Shown: positions 44,179 to 56,322, counted from the stretch's first letter. The stretch: DNA of 64,000 nucleotides from Sophora flavescens (GCA_030762895.1 CM061065.1:62004200-62068199); one strand, 5' to 3'. The notes: generated from the sequence alone by a model not told the origin. A program made the numbers and translations.

Positions 44179-47100
44179 CAAAGAAGGCAAGAAATGAAGA
44201 CTGACATCAATGCAGAAAGTTTGATTGTTTCTAGAGGAAGATCAGATAAAAGGAATGGCAAGACATCCAAGAATATATCAAAGTCCAAAGGCCAAAGCAA
44301 GTATAAATGCTTTCACTGTCATCAAAGGGGCCATTTCAAAAGAAACCGTCCAGAAAGAAAGATCAAAGGTTTCAAGAAACCTCTGGAATCAGGTGATGCA
44401 GCTATAACATCTGAGGGATATGAAACTGTAGAAAGCTTGGTGGTCTTAAACACTGAAGGTGAGAAAGACTGGGTAATGGACTCGGGCTGCACATTCCACA
44501 TGTGTCCCAGGAAGGACTACTTTGAGTCCCTACACATCAAAGAAGGTGGAGTGGTTCTACTTGGAAACAACAAACCATGCAAGGTACAAGGTATTGGATC
44601 TATTAGACTAAAAATGTTCAATGGACAAGAAACTGTGTTGCAGGGTGTCAGGTATGTGCCAGAACTCAAAAGAAATTTAATATCCTTAAGCATGTTTGAT
44701 TGTTTAGGTTATGTGACTAAAATTGAACATGGAAATATGATGATCCTTAATGGAAAATAGATCATAGCTAAGGGAAATCTAAGAAATGGCTTATACATTT
44801 TAAGTGGTTCAACAATAATTGCACAGGCAGCTGTTGCTAGCCAAATGCAACCTAATAAAACTCAATTGTGGCATATGAAGTTAGGTCATGTCAGTGAAAA
44901 GGGATTAGTCCAGTTAGCTAAATAGAATCTTCTGAATGGTGATCGAATAGAGAAGCTGGACCTATGTGAACATTGTGTAGCAGGCAAGGCAAAAAGAATC
45001 TCTTTTGGCCCTGCTTCCCATAGCACTAGTAAACCTTTTGAATATGCTCATTCAGATTTATGGGGGCCTGCTAGGACAATGACACATGGAGGAGGCCTTT
45101 ATTTCCTCACTATAATAGATGACTACTCTAGGAAGGTTTGGATTTATATTCTAAAACATAAGAGTGACACATTTGACAAGTTTAAGGAGTGGCATACTCT
45201 AATAAGTAATCAGCTAGGGACCAATCTAAAGTGTTTAAGAACTGACAATGGCCTGGAATTCGTTTCAGAGCAATTTAACAAATACTGCAGGAAAAATGGC
45301 ATCTCTAGGCACAGAACAGTTGCTGGAACACCTAAGCAAAACGGCATTATAGAGAGGATGAACAGAACCATCCTTGAGAGAGTCAGATGCATGCTCCTTA
45401 GCTCAGGATTATCAAAAAGCTTCTGGGGTGAAGCTGCCACTACTGCAGTCTACCTAATTAACAGGTGTCCTTCCTCAGCAGTAGGCTTTAAGACTCCAAT
45501 TGAACTTTGGAGTGGCAAGCTAGCAGACTATTCAAAACTCAGAGTCTTTGGAGCATTAGCTTTTGCTCATATAAAGCAAGACAAGCTTGAAGCCATAGCT
45601 ATCAGATGTGCCTTTATTGGCTATCCTCATGGCATCAAAGGTTATAAACTTTGGAGGATGGAGCCAAGAGAGCCTAAATTCTTAATTAGCAGAGATGTTA
45701 TATTCGATGAATCAAGAATGGCCAGCAGAAATAAAAATCAGAATCAGCATGTGAAGATTACTGATGATACTCAAATTGAGGTGGAGCTGCTGCCTAATCA
45801 GAGAAGTGATGAAGCAGTCCAGCCAAATGAAGCAGTTGATGACTATTCCATTCAACAGGCCGAAAATGGCTACAACCTTGTCAGAGATCGAGCAAGAAGA
45901 ATCATTGTCCCACCCAAAAAATTCGGCTGTGCTGACCTGATCCATTATGCTCTCACAGTAGCAGATGAACTCCAAGAATCTGAACCTAGTAGCTACAAGG
46001 AGGCCCTGAGCAGCATCCACAACAAGGAATGGCTGGAGGCAATGACTGAAGAAATGAGATCATTGGAGAGGAACAAAACCTGGATACTTGTAGATCCACC
46101 TAAAAACCAGAAAATTATTGGTTGTAAGTGGATCTATAAGAGAAAGGAGGGAATTCCAGGCATTGAGAATGCAAGATTTAAAGCTAGACTTGTGGCCAAA
46201 GGATTCACATAAGTTGAGGGAGTGGACTTTCATGAAATCTTCTCACCCGTGGTGAAGCACTGCTCTATCAGAATTCTTCTTAGCATAACAACTCAGTTTG
46301 ACTTGAATCTAGAACAATTAGATGTAAAAACGGCATTTCTTCATGGTGACCTTGAGGAAACTATCTATATGCATCAACCAGAGGGCTTTGTGGAAGACAA
46401 ACAAATTATGTCTTCTTAAAAAATCCCTACATGGCCTTAAGCAAAGTCCCAGACAATGGTATAAAAGGTTTGATGACTTCCTGATGAAACTAAGCTTTCA
46501 AAGGTGCAGCTATGATAGCTGTGTTTAAACATTAAGAAAGCATGGTGAACTCATTTTATACCTACTTCTTTATGTTGATGACATATTGATAGCATGCTCA
46601 AGTGATGAAGAACTGAACAATCTTAAAGCAAGATTAAATGCAGAATTTGAAATGAAAAACCTGGGTGAAGCTAAGAGGATTTTGGGAATGGACATTATCA
46701 GAAACAGATCAAGAGGGGAATTGTTCCTAAGTCAAGAAGGCTACATGAAGAAGGTAGTCAGGAGGTTTAGAATGCATGAAGCTAAACCAGTTACCACACC
46801 TCTTGGACAGCATGATAAGCTCTCAGTACAGCAAGGTCCTCAGTCTGAATAAGGAAGAGCAGAAATGGCATCGGTTCCCTATGCAAGTGGAGTTGGTAGC
46901 ATAATGTATGGCACGGTATGCAGTAGACCTGATTTGGCACATGCAGTAAGTGTCATTAGCAGGTTCATGGCAGATCCTGGACAGCCCCACTGGAAAGCTT
47001 TAAAGTGGACTCTTAGATACCTGAATGGAACCTTGGCAAATGGGTTGAAGTTCAAAAGGAAACAACAAGGAGAAGTAGCAGTAAAAGGCTATGTGGACTC

Positions 47101-47545
47101 GGATTATGCAGGGAACATAGACACAAGGAAGTCCTTAACATGATATGTGTTCACTTTGTATGGTACTGCTGTGAGCTGGAAATCAGTTCTTCAATTTGTA
47201 GTAGCCTTGTCAACAACACAAGCAGAATACATAGCCCTTGAAGAAGCAGTCAAGGAAGCTATGTGGTTCCGAGGCATTATTGGTGAACTTGGAATAACCC
47301 AAGACAGTATAACAATATACTGTGATAGCCAAAGTGCCATACACTTATCAAAACATCAAGTCTACCATGAAAGGTCAAAACACATTGATGTGAGGCTGCA
47401 TTTCATAAGAGATGTGATTGAATCTAAAGAGGTCAAGGTGGAGAAAATTGCTTCAGAGGAGAATCCAGCTGATGCTTTAACAAAGTCACTACCTCTTGGA
47501 AAGTTCAAGCATTGCTTGGACTTGATTGGTTTTGAAGAAAAGTGA
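44179..47545 (+). pseudogene. copia gag-pol, part right of the Tekay insertion
   Basis: It continues the gag frame. A CCHC knuckle (CFHCHQRGHFKRN, last Cys read as Arg) is near 44309. The protease region DSGCTFHMCP is near 44480, integrase (SDLWGPA, TIIDDYSRKV, LRTDNG, ERMNRT) at 45050-45560, RT with LYVDD near 46573, and RNase H to 47545 (KTAFLHG, VDSDYAG, DALTKSLPLG). In-frame stops are at about 44758, 44923, 46210, 46526, 46850 and 47142, and there is a frameshift near 46405. Several stops replace an expected Gln codon (CAA/CAG to TAA/TAG). Confidence 0.92.
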
Positions 47546-47599
47546 GGAGATTTGAGGTGAGTAGGGATAGTCTATGATCAAGCTTCCACTGATTTATGA

Positions 47600-47614
47600 G
47601 ACAAGGTGGAGAAT
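47600..47614 (+). other. Polypurine tract of the nested copia element
   Basis: gacaaggtggagaat directly precedes the 3' LTR start TGTTAATGTG, as usual for copia. Confidence 0.8.
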
Positions 47615-48211
47615 TGTTAATGTGTCTCCAAAAATCAGTTAGTGATTAAGTTAGTTAAATCAGTTTTTCTGTTATATGTTAATGTTAGTTACTGATCACA
47701 ACTAACATCTCATGGGTTTTTGAAACTGATCTAACTAACTTCTTCTATCTGAGTTCGGTATGTGTGCCTATATATATGATGTCGACTAGTTGTATAAGCA
47801 CCAGGGAGAGAGGCTAAGCTGCATTCATTTTGCAACTTGTTGAAATCAGTGTGAAAGAAAGGATCAAGAGAGAATTAGAGAGGGTTCTTGAGGGAAAAAC
47901 AGAAACAGAGTGAGTTAGAGTTTGGGTGTGAAGAAAAACTTGGTTGTATAAGGGGCTAAGGCTAGAACACTCATAGGGTGTGGCTCTGTTGTAAAAGAAC
48001 TCTTGTTCTTGTTTCCTTTTGGTTGATCATAGTGGAAAGATACTGCTCCCCTCACATGGACGTAGGCTATATGAAAATATTGCTGAACCATCAAATTTCT
48101 GGTGTCATTCTTTACTGCTTTTATCTTCCAGTTGTGTTTCTGCATTCCTTTAATCTTTGCTTGCAAACCATCGTGCTTCCTGTCAAGGCTTGAGGCATCA
48201 AATTCTTTACA
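47615..48211 (+). repeat. 3' LTR of the nested copia element
   Basis: 597 bp, collinear with 31371-31963, with a few substitutions and a 4-bp gagt duplication near 47909. Confidence 0.92.
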
Positions 48212-48216
48212 CATAT

Positions 48217-48593
48217 GATGAAGGGCAATATTGGGGACACATGACAACTAATGTTGCTGGGTGCATTCACAAGGTATTAAAGGGGACGCGACATCTCCCA
48301 GTTGCGTTGGTCCAAGCAACCAATTTAAGGTAGACTTTTTTTGGTTTCCCAAGGTATCCTCTGGGTGTAACTGCGAAGACTAATCCTTCGAGGTACTGGA
48401 CTGTATTGAAGGGTTGACCTCTCCCAACCAGGTTTTCCCCATTTGCAAGAGCTAGGGATCGAACCCTTGACCACTTGCTTAAGGGACCTGAGCCAGTTAC
48501 CACTCGGACCAACCACATGTTGGTAATTTAAGGTCGACTTGACTGCAAGGTGGTGTGATAGTAGGAAGTTTCAGGCGTTACACATCCCATGTT
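48217..48593 (+). pseudogene. MULE transposase fragment, right of the copia insertion
   Basis: It reads DEGQYWGHMTTNVAGCIHKV, LKGTRHLPVALVQATN, then (after a SINE) LRSTWLQGGVIVGSFRRYTS. The TTN...LKG.R.LP motif is characteristic of Mutator-like transposases just upstream of the SWIM zinc finger. Only this short segment remains recognisable. Confidence 0.7.
48338..48524 (-). mobile_element. tRNA-derived SINE, copy 3
   Basis: Minus orientation. The 16-bp target duplication aatttaaggtagactt (48322-48337) is repeated at 48525-48540 with one mismatch. The body shares cttaagcaagtggtcaaggg and cctggttgggagaggtcaac with copy 2. It splits the MULE transposase relic. Confidence 0.88.
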
Positions 48594-48601
48594 CACATTT
48601 G

Positions 48602-49084
48602 TAGGGGTGTAACGGGTCAGTTTTGGTTTAGTTTTAGGTGGGGTAATATGAACCAATGAAAAATGGTTCGGTTCTGTTTTGAGAATTTTTCCTACAAAAC
48701 CCGAACAAAACCAAACCATTTAAGAACCGTTTGGTTCGATTTGGTTTGATTCAGACCCAAAAATTATTAAATTTAAAATATATATATATAGTAAAATAAA
48801 TATAAAAAAATAAATATAATATATATTAAGCTATTAATATATATATATATATATAAATATTAATATATAATAAATATTAAATATTAAAAAATATATGTAA
48901 TTATTAAAATATATAATCCTTCAACTTGGTTCGGTTCCAGAATCGTTGAACTCGAGAATCGAATCAATCATCATCGGGTTTGGTTCGGTTCAGACCCGAA
49001 CACCAAAAACATCCGAACCAATTTAATTGATTTGGTTTGGATTTTCGGATTCATCAGGTCATTGGTTCGGGTCTTACACCCCTA
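48602..49084. mobile_element. hAT-type MITE, 483 bp
   Basis: Ends TAGGGGTGTAACGGGTC and (reverse complement of right) TAGGGGTGTAAGACCCG are inverted repeats. Flanking 8-mers cacatttg and ctcctttg match at 6 of 8 positions. The interior is rich in ggttcggtt words and has a (ta)n core. Non-coding. Confidence 0.72.
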
Positions 49085-49348
49085 CTCCTTTGACCAAAAT
49101 TATAGTGATTATTAGGATAAGTTATTTTAGATATTTCTAGGGTTTTGATAGTTGTAGGTTTTGTGCTGATTTATTTACATTGTACGAATAATTTTGATAT
49201 TATTTATATATTACATTGTTTATATATGATTTGATTTATTTTTATTTTATTTTAATTTATTTAATAAATAAAATGAAATAAATTTAATTTAATAAAAATT
49301 AATTTAATTAATTAATTTTACCTTTAAAAAATAAAATAAATGACTTTA

Positions 49349-49614
49349 CCGACAGACTGATTCGTCGGTAATCTACAATAGATTACCGACGGACTAATCG
49401 GTCAGTGGGTTGGGTACCCTAATATCGATGGTAAGTCACTGGCAAAGTTACCGACGACTTTTTTCGTCAATAATTGGGCAGCTCACCTAGGTAATTACTG
49501 ACGGAAACTCCATCGATAAACACTTAAATCCATCGGAAACACGTCGTTACTGATGATTTTTTGACATTTCCGATGACTTTTGTCCATCGGTAAACAATGT
49601 TTTTTTTTGTAGTG
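49349..49614 (-). mobile_element. One terminus of a CACTA (En/Spm) transposon
   Basis: The right end reads ttttttttgtagtg, i.e. CACTACAAAAAAAA on the minus strand, the diagnostic CACTA terminus. Inside are many subterminal words of the accgacgga/tccgtcggt type (49349-49390, 49450-49580). The other end was not found; the element appears truncated. Confidence 0.72.
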
Positions 49615-49639
49615 ACAATTGTAACAAATTTGTATTTTT

Positions 49640-50065
49640 AGTCAATGTTAAATATTTTCTATGAGTGTAATATTAATTATTATTATGTATTAACTAAATT
49701 AATTATAATTATTAATTAAATATTTAAATTAATAATTAATAAAATTAACTATTGTTATAATTAATTTGGGAGGTTAATTAATTAACTAAATTAATTATAT
49801 GATTAACTAATTTTGATTATTAATTAAATTAAACAAACCATTACCAACCTTTAAAATTAATTAAAAAAAGAAAGAAAAAAGGTTATAGAGAACGACGACT
49901 TCTCACCTAACTTTTAATTTATTTTTAAAATTGCATTGGGAAGTTGGGTCCTCAAGGACAGACTTCCCGCCTACAGAAAAAACATGGCACTTTGGTACAT
50001 ATAATAAAAATGGTGGTAGTCATGTAAATAAAATAAAAAACTATGATATTCTTAAAAAAATCCCT
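49640..50065. repeat. Right terminal arm of the MULE
   Basis: AT-rich (ttaattaattaac words), then gacgacttctcacctaac, ending in the MULE terminus. It is loosely inverted relative to 30096-31090. Confidence 0.5.
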
Positions 50066-50484
50066 AATTAATGAAGGTAAATGAAGAAATTAAAATGAAA
50101 ATAAAATAAAATAAATAAAACCAAAAAGGAAAAACCCAAATAAAGGGTTTCATGACAGAAGATTTGTTTCACTTGGACGCAGTACGGTCGCCAATATATC
50201 AATGAACTCAAACATGCCAAAGGTGATCAACTATTAACACGAATGAAAGTAATAGAGTAATCTGTATGAAACAATCATAAATTCATATTAAATTAGGATA
50301 AAAGGTTTTCAAGTAACAAGATCCACCATAAACCTAGTAATGGTATTTAACATTTCATAAGAAAAGAGAAAAGTAAATCCATTTAAAGGTACTTGAAGAA
50401 ATAGAGAAAAAAAGTCCCCTTTATCAAGAGAGATCTTTACTCTGATTTTTCACGTGCCTGCCTTAGCTCCTGAACCCCTCCAAT
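50066..50484. repeat. Segmental duplication, copy 2, right part
   Basis: It resumes the minisatellite (taattaatgaaggtaaatga) and then follows copy 1's tail: tttcatgac.gaagattt, cttggacg.agtacgg.,gccaat, caatgaactcaaa and tttcacgtgcctgcctta. About 150 bp at 50213-50370 have no counterpart in copy 1. Confidence 0.82.
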
Positions 50485-50948
50485 AGTGTAGCAAAGCTTT
50501 AGACAGTGTAAAAGCTCTCCAAACAGTATCAAAGATGTGTTTCAAGAGGTATTCAATCTATTTAATCTTTGATGGATGGTAAAAATGCATTTTCAACAAA
50601 AACAGAACATATGTGGTTGTGTCTAAATGAGATATGATTGTGTCTCTTTAAGGAACATTTGGGAACGGGAGACATAGCTGTGTCGCTTGATAGACAACAT
50701 CAACGCATATGAGACAGGACTGTGATAAGCTTCATTAGAGATTTCAACAAAATTGGAGAGACATGGTTGTGTCTCTTGGAGAAGTGGTTGTGTCTCCTCA
50801 AGATTTGTCTATGTCTCTTGCCAACATTCCTAATTTATCTCAATTTAGGTCCAAAACGCATCATTCTTGCTTGTTTTCACTCCAACAGGCCTCGATCAGT
50901 AAGATCTGCAAAAGTGAGTAGACATAATTCATAACAATTCATCACATT
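50485..50948. repeat. LTR-like debris with GAGACATGGTTGTGTCTC-type words
   Basis: No gene. At least five variants of a partly palindromic gagacatggttgtgtctc word occur between 50620 and 50815, like the palindromic words in the neighbouring LTR families. It is probably a fragment of another LTR, but no borders are visible. Confidence 0.4.
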
Positions 50949-51870
50949 TAGGAGGCAGCAGCACAAGGGTTTTCGTGTGAAACCCTATTTTGGCAAATTG
51001 GGCAATCCTAGTGTGGCAGAAACCTCTTCCTTATTTCTTCCCTTGATCCCCTTGAAGTTCTTTGTGTTCTTGCTCTAGTTTTGGGAGAGGAGTAGCACGC
51101 TAGTATAGTTTGAGGTAACGTTGTCTTCCCTCTCTCTTAGTCTCTTTTCTATTATTAGATCTAGAGACTAATTGGCTGTCTTCTTCTTGTTTGGCCAAGG
51201 CTTGGGGAACTCGTCGAGCTGCTCGAGGGAATGTGTCTAGTTTGCAACGTTATCGTTTGTGAATCTTCATACCAGGTATAGGGAGAAGGAATAGTATGAA
51301 TATGTAGGCTTGGGGGTAGCGTAAGACGAAGGGTTACCCATTACTCTTTCCTTTGATAACATGTCCATATGCCTTATGCCTATTTGCTATATGATGCTTA
51401 ACTGTTATGATGTTGATGACTGTTATTATTGATCGATGTTGTTTGTTATAAATATGTTGATGTTGTGATTCCATGATTATGATGAGTAAGATGTTATTGG
51501 ATGTTGTTGTGTTGTGCTCTTTATGAGTGTTGATTGTTGAGGATGTTAATGCCAACAATGATGTTAAGACGTTAAAATATGTTAATGATGATAATGATAA
51601 TTAAGGGGTGTTTCCCCAGTTGTTCATAATACATGAATATAGTGTGAGAGTTAAGGTTATGTTCATAGGGCTTAGTTAAAGACCTTAGGATTGATTAGTG
51701 AGTGTTCTAGGAACATTACTAACGAATATATGATTAAATGATTAATTCCCGATGATGATAAGACATGAATATTAATGAAGAACAGTTAAGATTAATGAAG
51801 TTGATGATCAATGGATTAGTAAAAGCCAATAGGTTGAATCTGTGAACTGTCCCAAGGATTTGGGAAAGGG

Positions 51871-52484
51871 TTTATGACCCTTTATGCCAAGATTAGTATG
51901 GCCATGCTCCATTGAGCACGGCCGTGCTTAACAAGGAGCACACTCATGCTCTAGTTTGAAACCCAGAGCAGGGCACGCTTTTGAGACCGTGCTCAGTAGG
52001 CAGCACGGCTGTGCTTGCCTGCAGGTCCAGTACACCCGTGCTGAGGGTGAGCACGCCCGTGCTCACCTGACCAGAACAGAAATCAGAATGTTGAAATAGG
52101 GGTTTTCACCCCAAACGCTTAAAAGACTTAATAAGATACCAACGGAACATGAAGACCAAAGACAAGTGATAAGATGTTGTACCTTGGTAGCATAGTGTTT
52201 GCTCCAAGTGATAAGATGTTGTACCTTGACAGCCTAGTGTTCGCTCCAAGGGGGTCTTGATGCTTGATGGTCAAGGTGTTGAGCTCTGGTGCTTAATGGT
52301 CAGAGTGTTGTTAATGCTAAAAAAGACTTAACGATGATCATTAAATGATAATCCTTGATAGCCTAGTAGTCGAGGTGTTGAAGATGATAAAACTTGGGTA
52401 GCCTAGTGGCCCAAGCGGATGTGGTTGTTGTGGTTGTGTGTTGTTTGCCATGAATTCACGTATCATTAATGTTGATTGGAGGTT
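51871..52484 (+). repeat. TR-GAG LTR segment, copy left of the SIRE pair
   Basis: Direct repeat of 60769-61340 with substitutions and an extra ~60 bp duplication (ataagatgttgtaccttg, 52170-52230). Both contain gagcacg..cgtgctc palindromic words. It joins SIRE gag sequence at about 52484. Confidence 0.82.
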
Positions 52485-52871
52485 GTTCATTCTTGCTCTT
52501 TTGACATCTGTTGTTCCTTCATGTGTTACTTGCAACGTATCCCATATCCCCTTTACTGATTTGCAACTTGAAACCCTGAAAAACTCATCACGGCTTAAAG
52601 CAGAGGTTATAATATTCTTTGCACGTGCATTATATTGAACTCTTTTCTTATCATCCTCATTCCATACAGTTTTAGGCTTATTTCTTGGAGCACCATTAGC
52701 ATCTACAGTAGAAGGGACAAATGGTCCATTTTCTACTGCATCCCATATGTCAACACCTGCTGCCTCAAGAAAGATTACCATTCTTTCCTTCCAATAGATA
52801 TACTCAAAACCAATGAAGGCAGGAGGGCGTGCAAGGGAAGCCCCTTCATTCAAACAGTCATTGGAAGCCAT
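52485..52871 (-). pseudogene. SIRE-like gag, 5' fragment, inverted copy
   Basis: Minus strand, starting MASNDCLNEGASLARPPAFI at 52871. About 129 codons match the plus-strand gag at 56358 (VIFLEAAGVDIWDAVENGPF). It then runs into TR-GAG LTR sequence at 52484 with a short shared word (aggttgt). The stop at 52341 lies in the LTR, so the last ~48 codons are not gag. Confidence 0.88.
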
Positions 52872-52920
52872 AATCTTATAGCTGTTAAGCCAAACTTAAG
52901 AGTTTAGCTCTAATGCCAAT

Positions 52921-54689
52921 TGTTGTTTTGGCTTCAACGACTCAAGATGGGGGGTGAATTGAGTTTTGTTAAAATCTTTCCCTCTTAAAAACTTTTCACA
53001 AAACTTTAGTTTTCAGATTTATGGTCTCATGATCTTTTACAAAAACAATGAAGGGTTTATATAAAATCTTGAATAGAAGGTGATGAGGAAAAGAAAAATT
53101 GATTCAGAATTAATAGATCACAGAATAGGTTCAGGTTGAAAACTCAAGAATCACAAAATACAGAAACTGATTAAGCCTTTAAAGATTAAGACAAGTTATG
53201 CAAGTTTCAGATACAAGCATTAATAATCAAGAACAAACTTGAAGGTTTCAGTTTCAGTGATTAAGAAAAAGAAATTAAGCTATTAGAATTTGATCACATA
53301 TGATGCAAGATTCAATTCAAATATTGATCCTTGAGAATAGAATTGAATACACAATTATTATTACAGTTTACTCAAGATTCAATACTGATTATGCAGATCA
53401 AGAACTGATATCAATTGAATACTTAGAACATCAAGATCATAGTTATATGCACAAGACAGAAATTAAAGAGTTTGAATTTAAAGATACCACACAACCAGAT
53501 TTATCTTGGTTCAGTCACCACCACTATGACCTACATCCAGTCCCCACTCCACCTGTGGGTTTTCACACACTAACATAACAAGCTTTAGCCAGGTAGCTTG
53601 AAAAACCTTTACACCACAGAGCACTCCTTCACCTCGAGATACCACACTCTTGTGAAGAGCCTCAATGTTCTTCCTTAGGGATACCTCACCCTAATCACTC
53701 AGAGAGACTCCCTCTCTCTTTACAATCAAATATAGAACAAAAAATTGATTCCTAACTCTCAATAGTCAGATAAACAAATTCAAGCACATATGAGAATGAA
53801 ACACTCTTTTTCACAATAAGCTCAAGAAAGAAGATGAATGATTCTCACAATTGATTTCTCAAATTGATTTAGTGTAATTCTTATCTGTTGTTGTTATATG
53901 TATATTTCATATGTGTTCCTTTGATCGCTCTTTATATAGAAAACAATTTATAGTCGTTGGGTTCAATTAAAACAGATTTGGGTCTGATAACAGAATCTGT
54001 TTTCTTGATTCTGGTTCTTGAAATAAGATTCTATATCGGCATCATCTTCAATCCTCAGGGCTCGTAGTTGATAGTAGACGAGTTCCATATGCCACATCAT
54101 TGGACGGAGCTTCTTATTAAGGACTTAGCAAGTCCAAAGACTTGTGTGGACGAGCACTTCTGTCACTTTAGTGGACGAGCGCTTGTATCACTTTAGTGGA
54201 TGAGCACTTCTGTCACTTTAGTGGACGAGCGCTTGTATCACTTTAGTGGACGAGCATTTCTGTCACTTGTGTTGGGCCAGCGCTTCTATCACTTGTGTTG
54301 GACGAGCGCTTCTATTACTTTAGTGGACGAGCGCTTCTTATTTCCAAAAATCATATTCATTAACAAAAACTTATTCCTTTAAATGCAGGTTATGAAAATT
54401 GATTTTCATCATGCATCTTTTTAATTGAGCTATTTTGTGACTAAGAGATTTCTTTCTCTTACAAATCATCTAAGACTTAAATCTAAAATTCTCCGTTAAG
54501 CTTGGTCTTAATGATCCTTTGATCTTTGACTTTGCTCTTTTGATTTCTACATGCAGCTCCTTGATTCCTTCAAGTTCTTCCTTGAATATTTTCCTTGAAT
54601 TGTCTTAATGAACTTGTTGATCACTGCTTGATACCTGTCTTTGCAATTTGACACTAAAACACTTGCACACACATTAAATTGTATTTGTT
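52921..54689 (-). repeat. SIRE-like 5' LTR, inverted copy, outer end missing
   Basis: It starts TGTTGTTTTGGCTTC at the gag side. A degenerate PBS (tggcattagagc on the minus strand) is at 52905-52920. At the other side it stops at ttaaattgtatttgt, lacking about the first 39 bases of the LTR as defined at 59014. TATA box near 53930-53939 (minus). Confidence 0.88.
54100..54345 (-). repeat. LTR minisatellite, ~24-bp units (inverted copy)
   Basis: About nine units of a gtggacgagcgcttctatcactttag-like word. Equivalent arrays lie at 54918-55095 and 59390-59560 in the other two LTRs, with different unit counts. Confidence 0.85.
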
Positions 54690-54690
54690 A

Positions 54691-56308
54691 ATCAAGGAGC
54701 TGCATGTAGAAATCAAAAGAGCAAAGTCAAAGATCAAAGGATCATCAAGACCAACCTTACGGAGAATTTTTGATTTAAGTCTTAGATGATTTGTAAGAGA
54801 AAGAAATCTCTTAGTCACAAAATAGCTCAATTAAAAAGATGCATGAAGAAAATAAATTTTCATAACCTGCAATAAAAGGAATAAGTTTTTGTTAATGAAA
54901 ATGAATTTTGGAAATAAGAAGCGCTCGTCCACTAAAGTAATAGAAGCGCTCGTCCAACACAAGTGATATAAGCGCTCGTCCAACACAAGTGACAGAAGTG
55001 CTCGTCCACTAAAGTGATACAAGCGCTCGTCCACTAAAGTGATACAAGCGCTCGTCCACTAAAGTGACAGAAGTGCTCGTCCACACAAGTCTTTGGACTT
55101 GCTAAGTCCTTAATAAGAAGCTCCGTCCAATGACGTGGCATATGGAGCTCGTCTACTATCAACTACGAGCCCTGAGGATTGAAGACGACGCCGATGTAGA
55201 ATCTTATTTCAAGAACCAGAATCAAGAAAACAGATTCTGTTATCAGACCCAAATCTGTTTTAATTGATCCCAACGACTATAACTTGTTTTCTATATAAAG
55301 AGGGATCAAAGGAACACTTATGAAATATACATATAACAATAACATATAAGAATTACACGAAATCAATTTGAGAAATCAATTGTGAAAATCATTCATCTTA
55401 TTTCTTGAGCTTATTGTGAAAAAGAGTGTTTCATTCTCATATATGCTTCAATTTGTTTATCTGACTATTGAGAGTTAGGAATCAATCTTTTGTTCTATAT
55501 TTGATTGTAAAGAGAGAGGGAGTCTCTGAGTGATTAGGGTGAGGTATCCCTAAGGAAGAACATTGAGGCTCTTCATAAGAGTGTGGTATCTCGAGGTGAA
55601 GGAGTGCTCTGTGGGATAAAGGTTTTTCAAGCTACCTGGCTAAAGCTTGTTGTGTTAGTGTGTGAAAACCCACAGGTGGAGTGGGGACTGGATGTAGGTC
55701 ACAGTGGTGGTGACTGAACCAGGATAAATCTGGTTGTGTGGTATCTCTAAACTCAAACTCTTTAATTTCTGTCTTGCGCATATAACCATGATCTTAATGT
55801 TCTAAGTATTCAATTGATATCAGTTCTTGATCTACATAATCAGTATTGAATCTTGAGTAAACTGTAATAATAACTGTGTATTCAATTCTATTATCAAGGA
55901 TCAATATTTGAATTGAATCTTGCATCATATGTGATCAAATTCGAATAGCTTAATTTCTGTTTCTTAATCACTGTAACTGAAACATTCAAGTTTGTTCTTG
56001 ATTGTTAATGCTTGTATCTGAAACTTGCATAACTTGTTCTTAATCTTTAAAGGCTTAATCAGTTTCTGTATTTTGTGATTATTGAGTTTTGAACCTGAAC
56101 CAATTCTGTGATCTATTAATTCTGAATCAATCTTTCTTATCCTCATCACCTTCTATTCAAGATTTTATATAAACCCTTCATTGTTTTTGTAAAATATCCT
56201 GAGACCATAAATCTGAAAACTAAAGTTTTGTGAAAAGTTTTTAAGAGGGAAAGATTTTAAGAAAACTCAATTCACCCCCCTTCTTGAGTCGTTGAAGCCA
56301 AAACAACA
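54691..56308 (+). repeat. SIRE-like 5' LTR, plus copy, outer end missing
   Basis: It starts at atcaaggagctgcatgtaga, lacking about 160-175 bp of the LTR start, and ends gccaaaacaaca before the PBS. It pairs with 52921-54568 as an inverted repeat. TATA box tatataaag at 55292-55300. Confidence 0.88.
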
Positions 56309-56310
56309 AT

Positions 56311-56322
56311 TGGCATCAGAGC
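56311..56322 (+). other. Primer binding site of the SIRE-like element
   Basis: TGGCATCAGAGC, two bases after the LTR. One change from the initiator-Met PBS TGGTATCAGAGC. Confidence 0.75.

Larger units (their letters stand above)
31371..48211 (+). mobile_element. Ty1/copia retrotransposon, interrupted by a Tekay element
   Basis: A perfect 5-bp duplication CATAT (31366-31370 and 48212-48216) bounds the element. LTRs are 31371-31963 and 47615-48211, both TGTTAATGTGTCT to TTCTTTACA. Without the inserted Tekay element it is about 5.2 kb, typical of copia. Order: LTR, PBS, gag (from 32010), CCHC, protease, integrase, RT, RNase H, PPT, LTR. The two LTRs look very similar by eye. At least six in-frame stops and a frameshift disable it. 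Confidence 0.95.
30096..50065. mobile_element. Long-TIR Mutator-like element hosting a nest of insertions
   Basis: Left end GGATTTTTTTATAATATC; reverse complement of the right end AGGGATTTTTTTAAGAATATC. The flanking 9-mers aagtaatga (30087-30095) and aattaatga (50066-50074) differ at one base and lie in the minisatellite. Removing the copia nest leaves about 3.1 kb. The AT-rich arms (30830-31090 and 49640-49960) read as loose inverted repeats, suggesting long TIRs. A MULE transposase fragment lies in the middle. The element also holds two hAT-type MITEs, a SINE and a CACTA end, so it is old. Confidence 0.78.

Noticed and set aside
52635..52907. A 90-codon plus-strand frame, with a similar one on the minus strand at 56322-56594
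   Set aside because: They are antisense to the two inverted gag copies; the resemblance is due to the inverted repeat.
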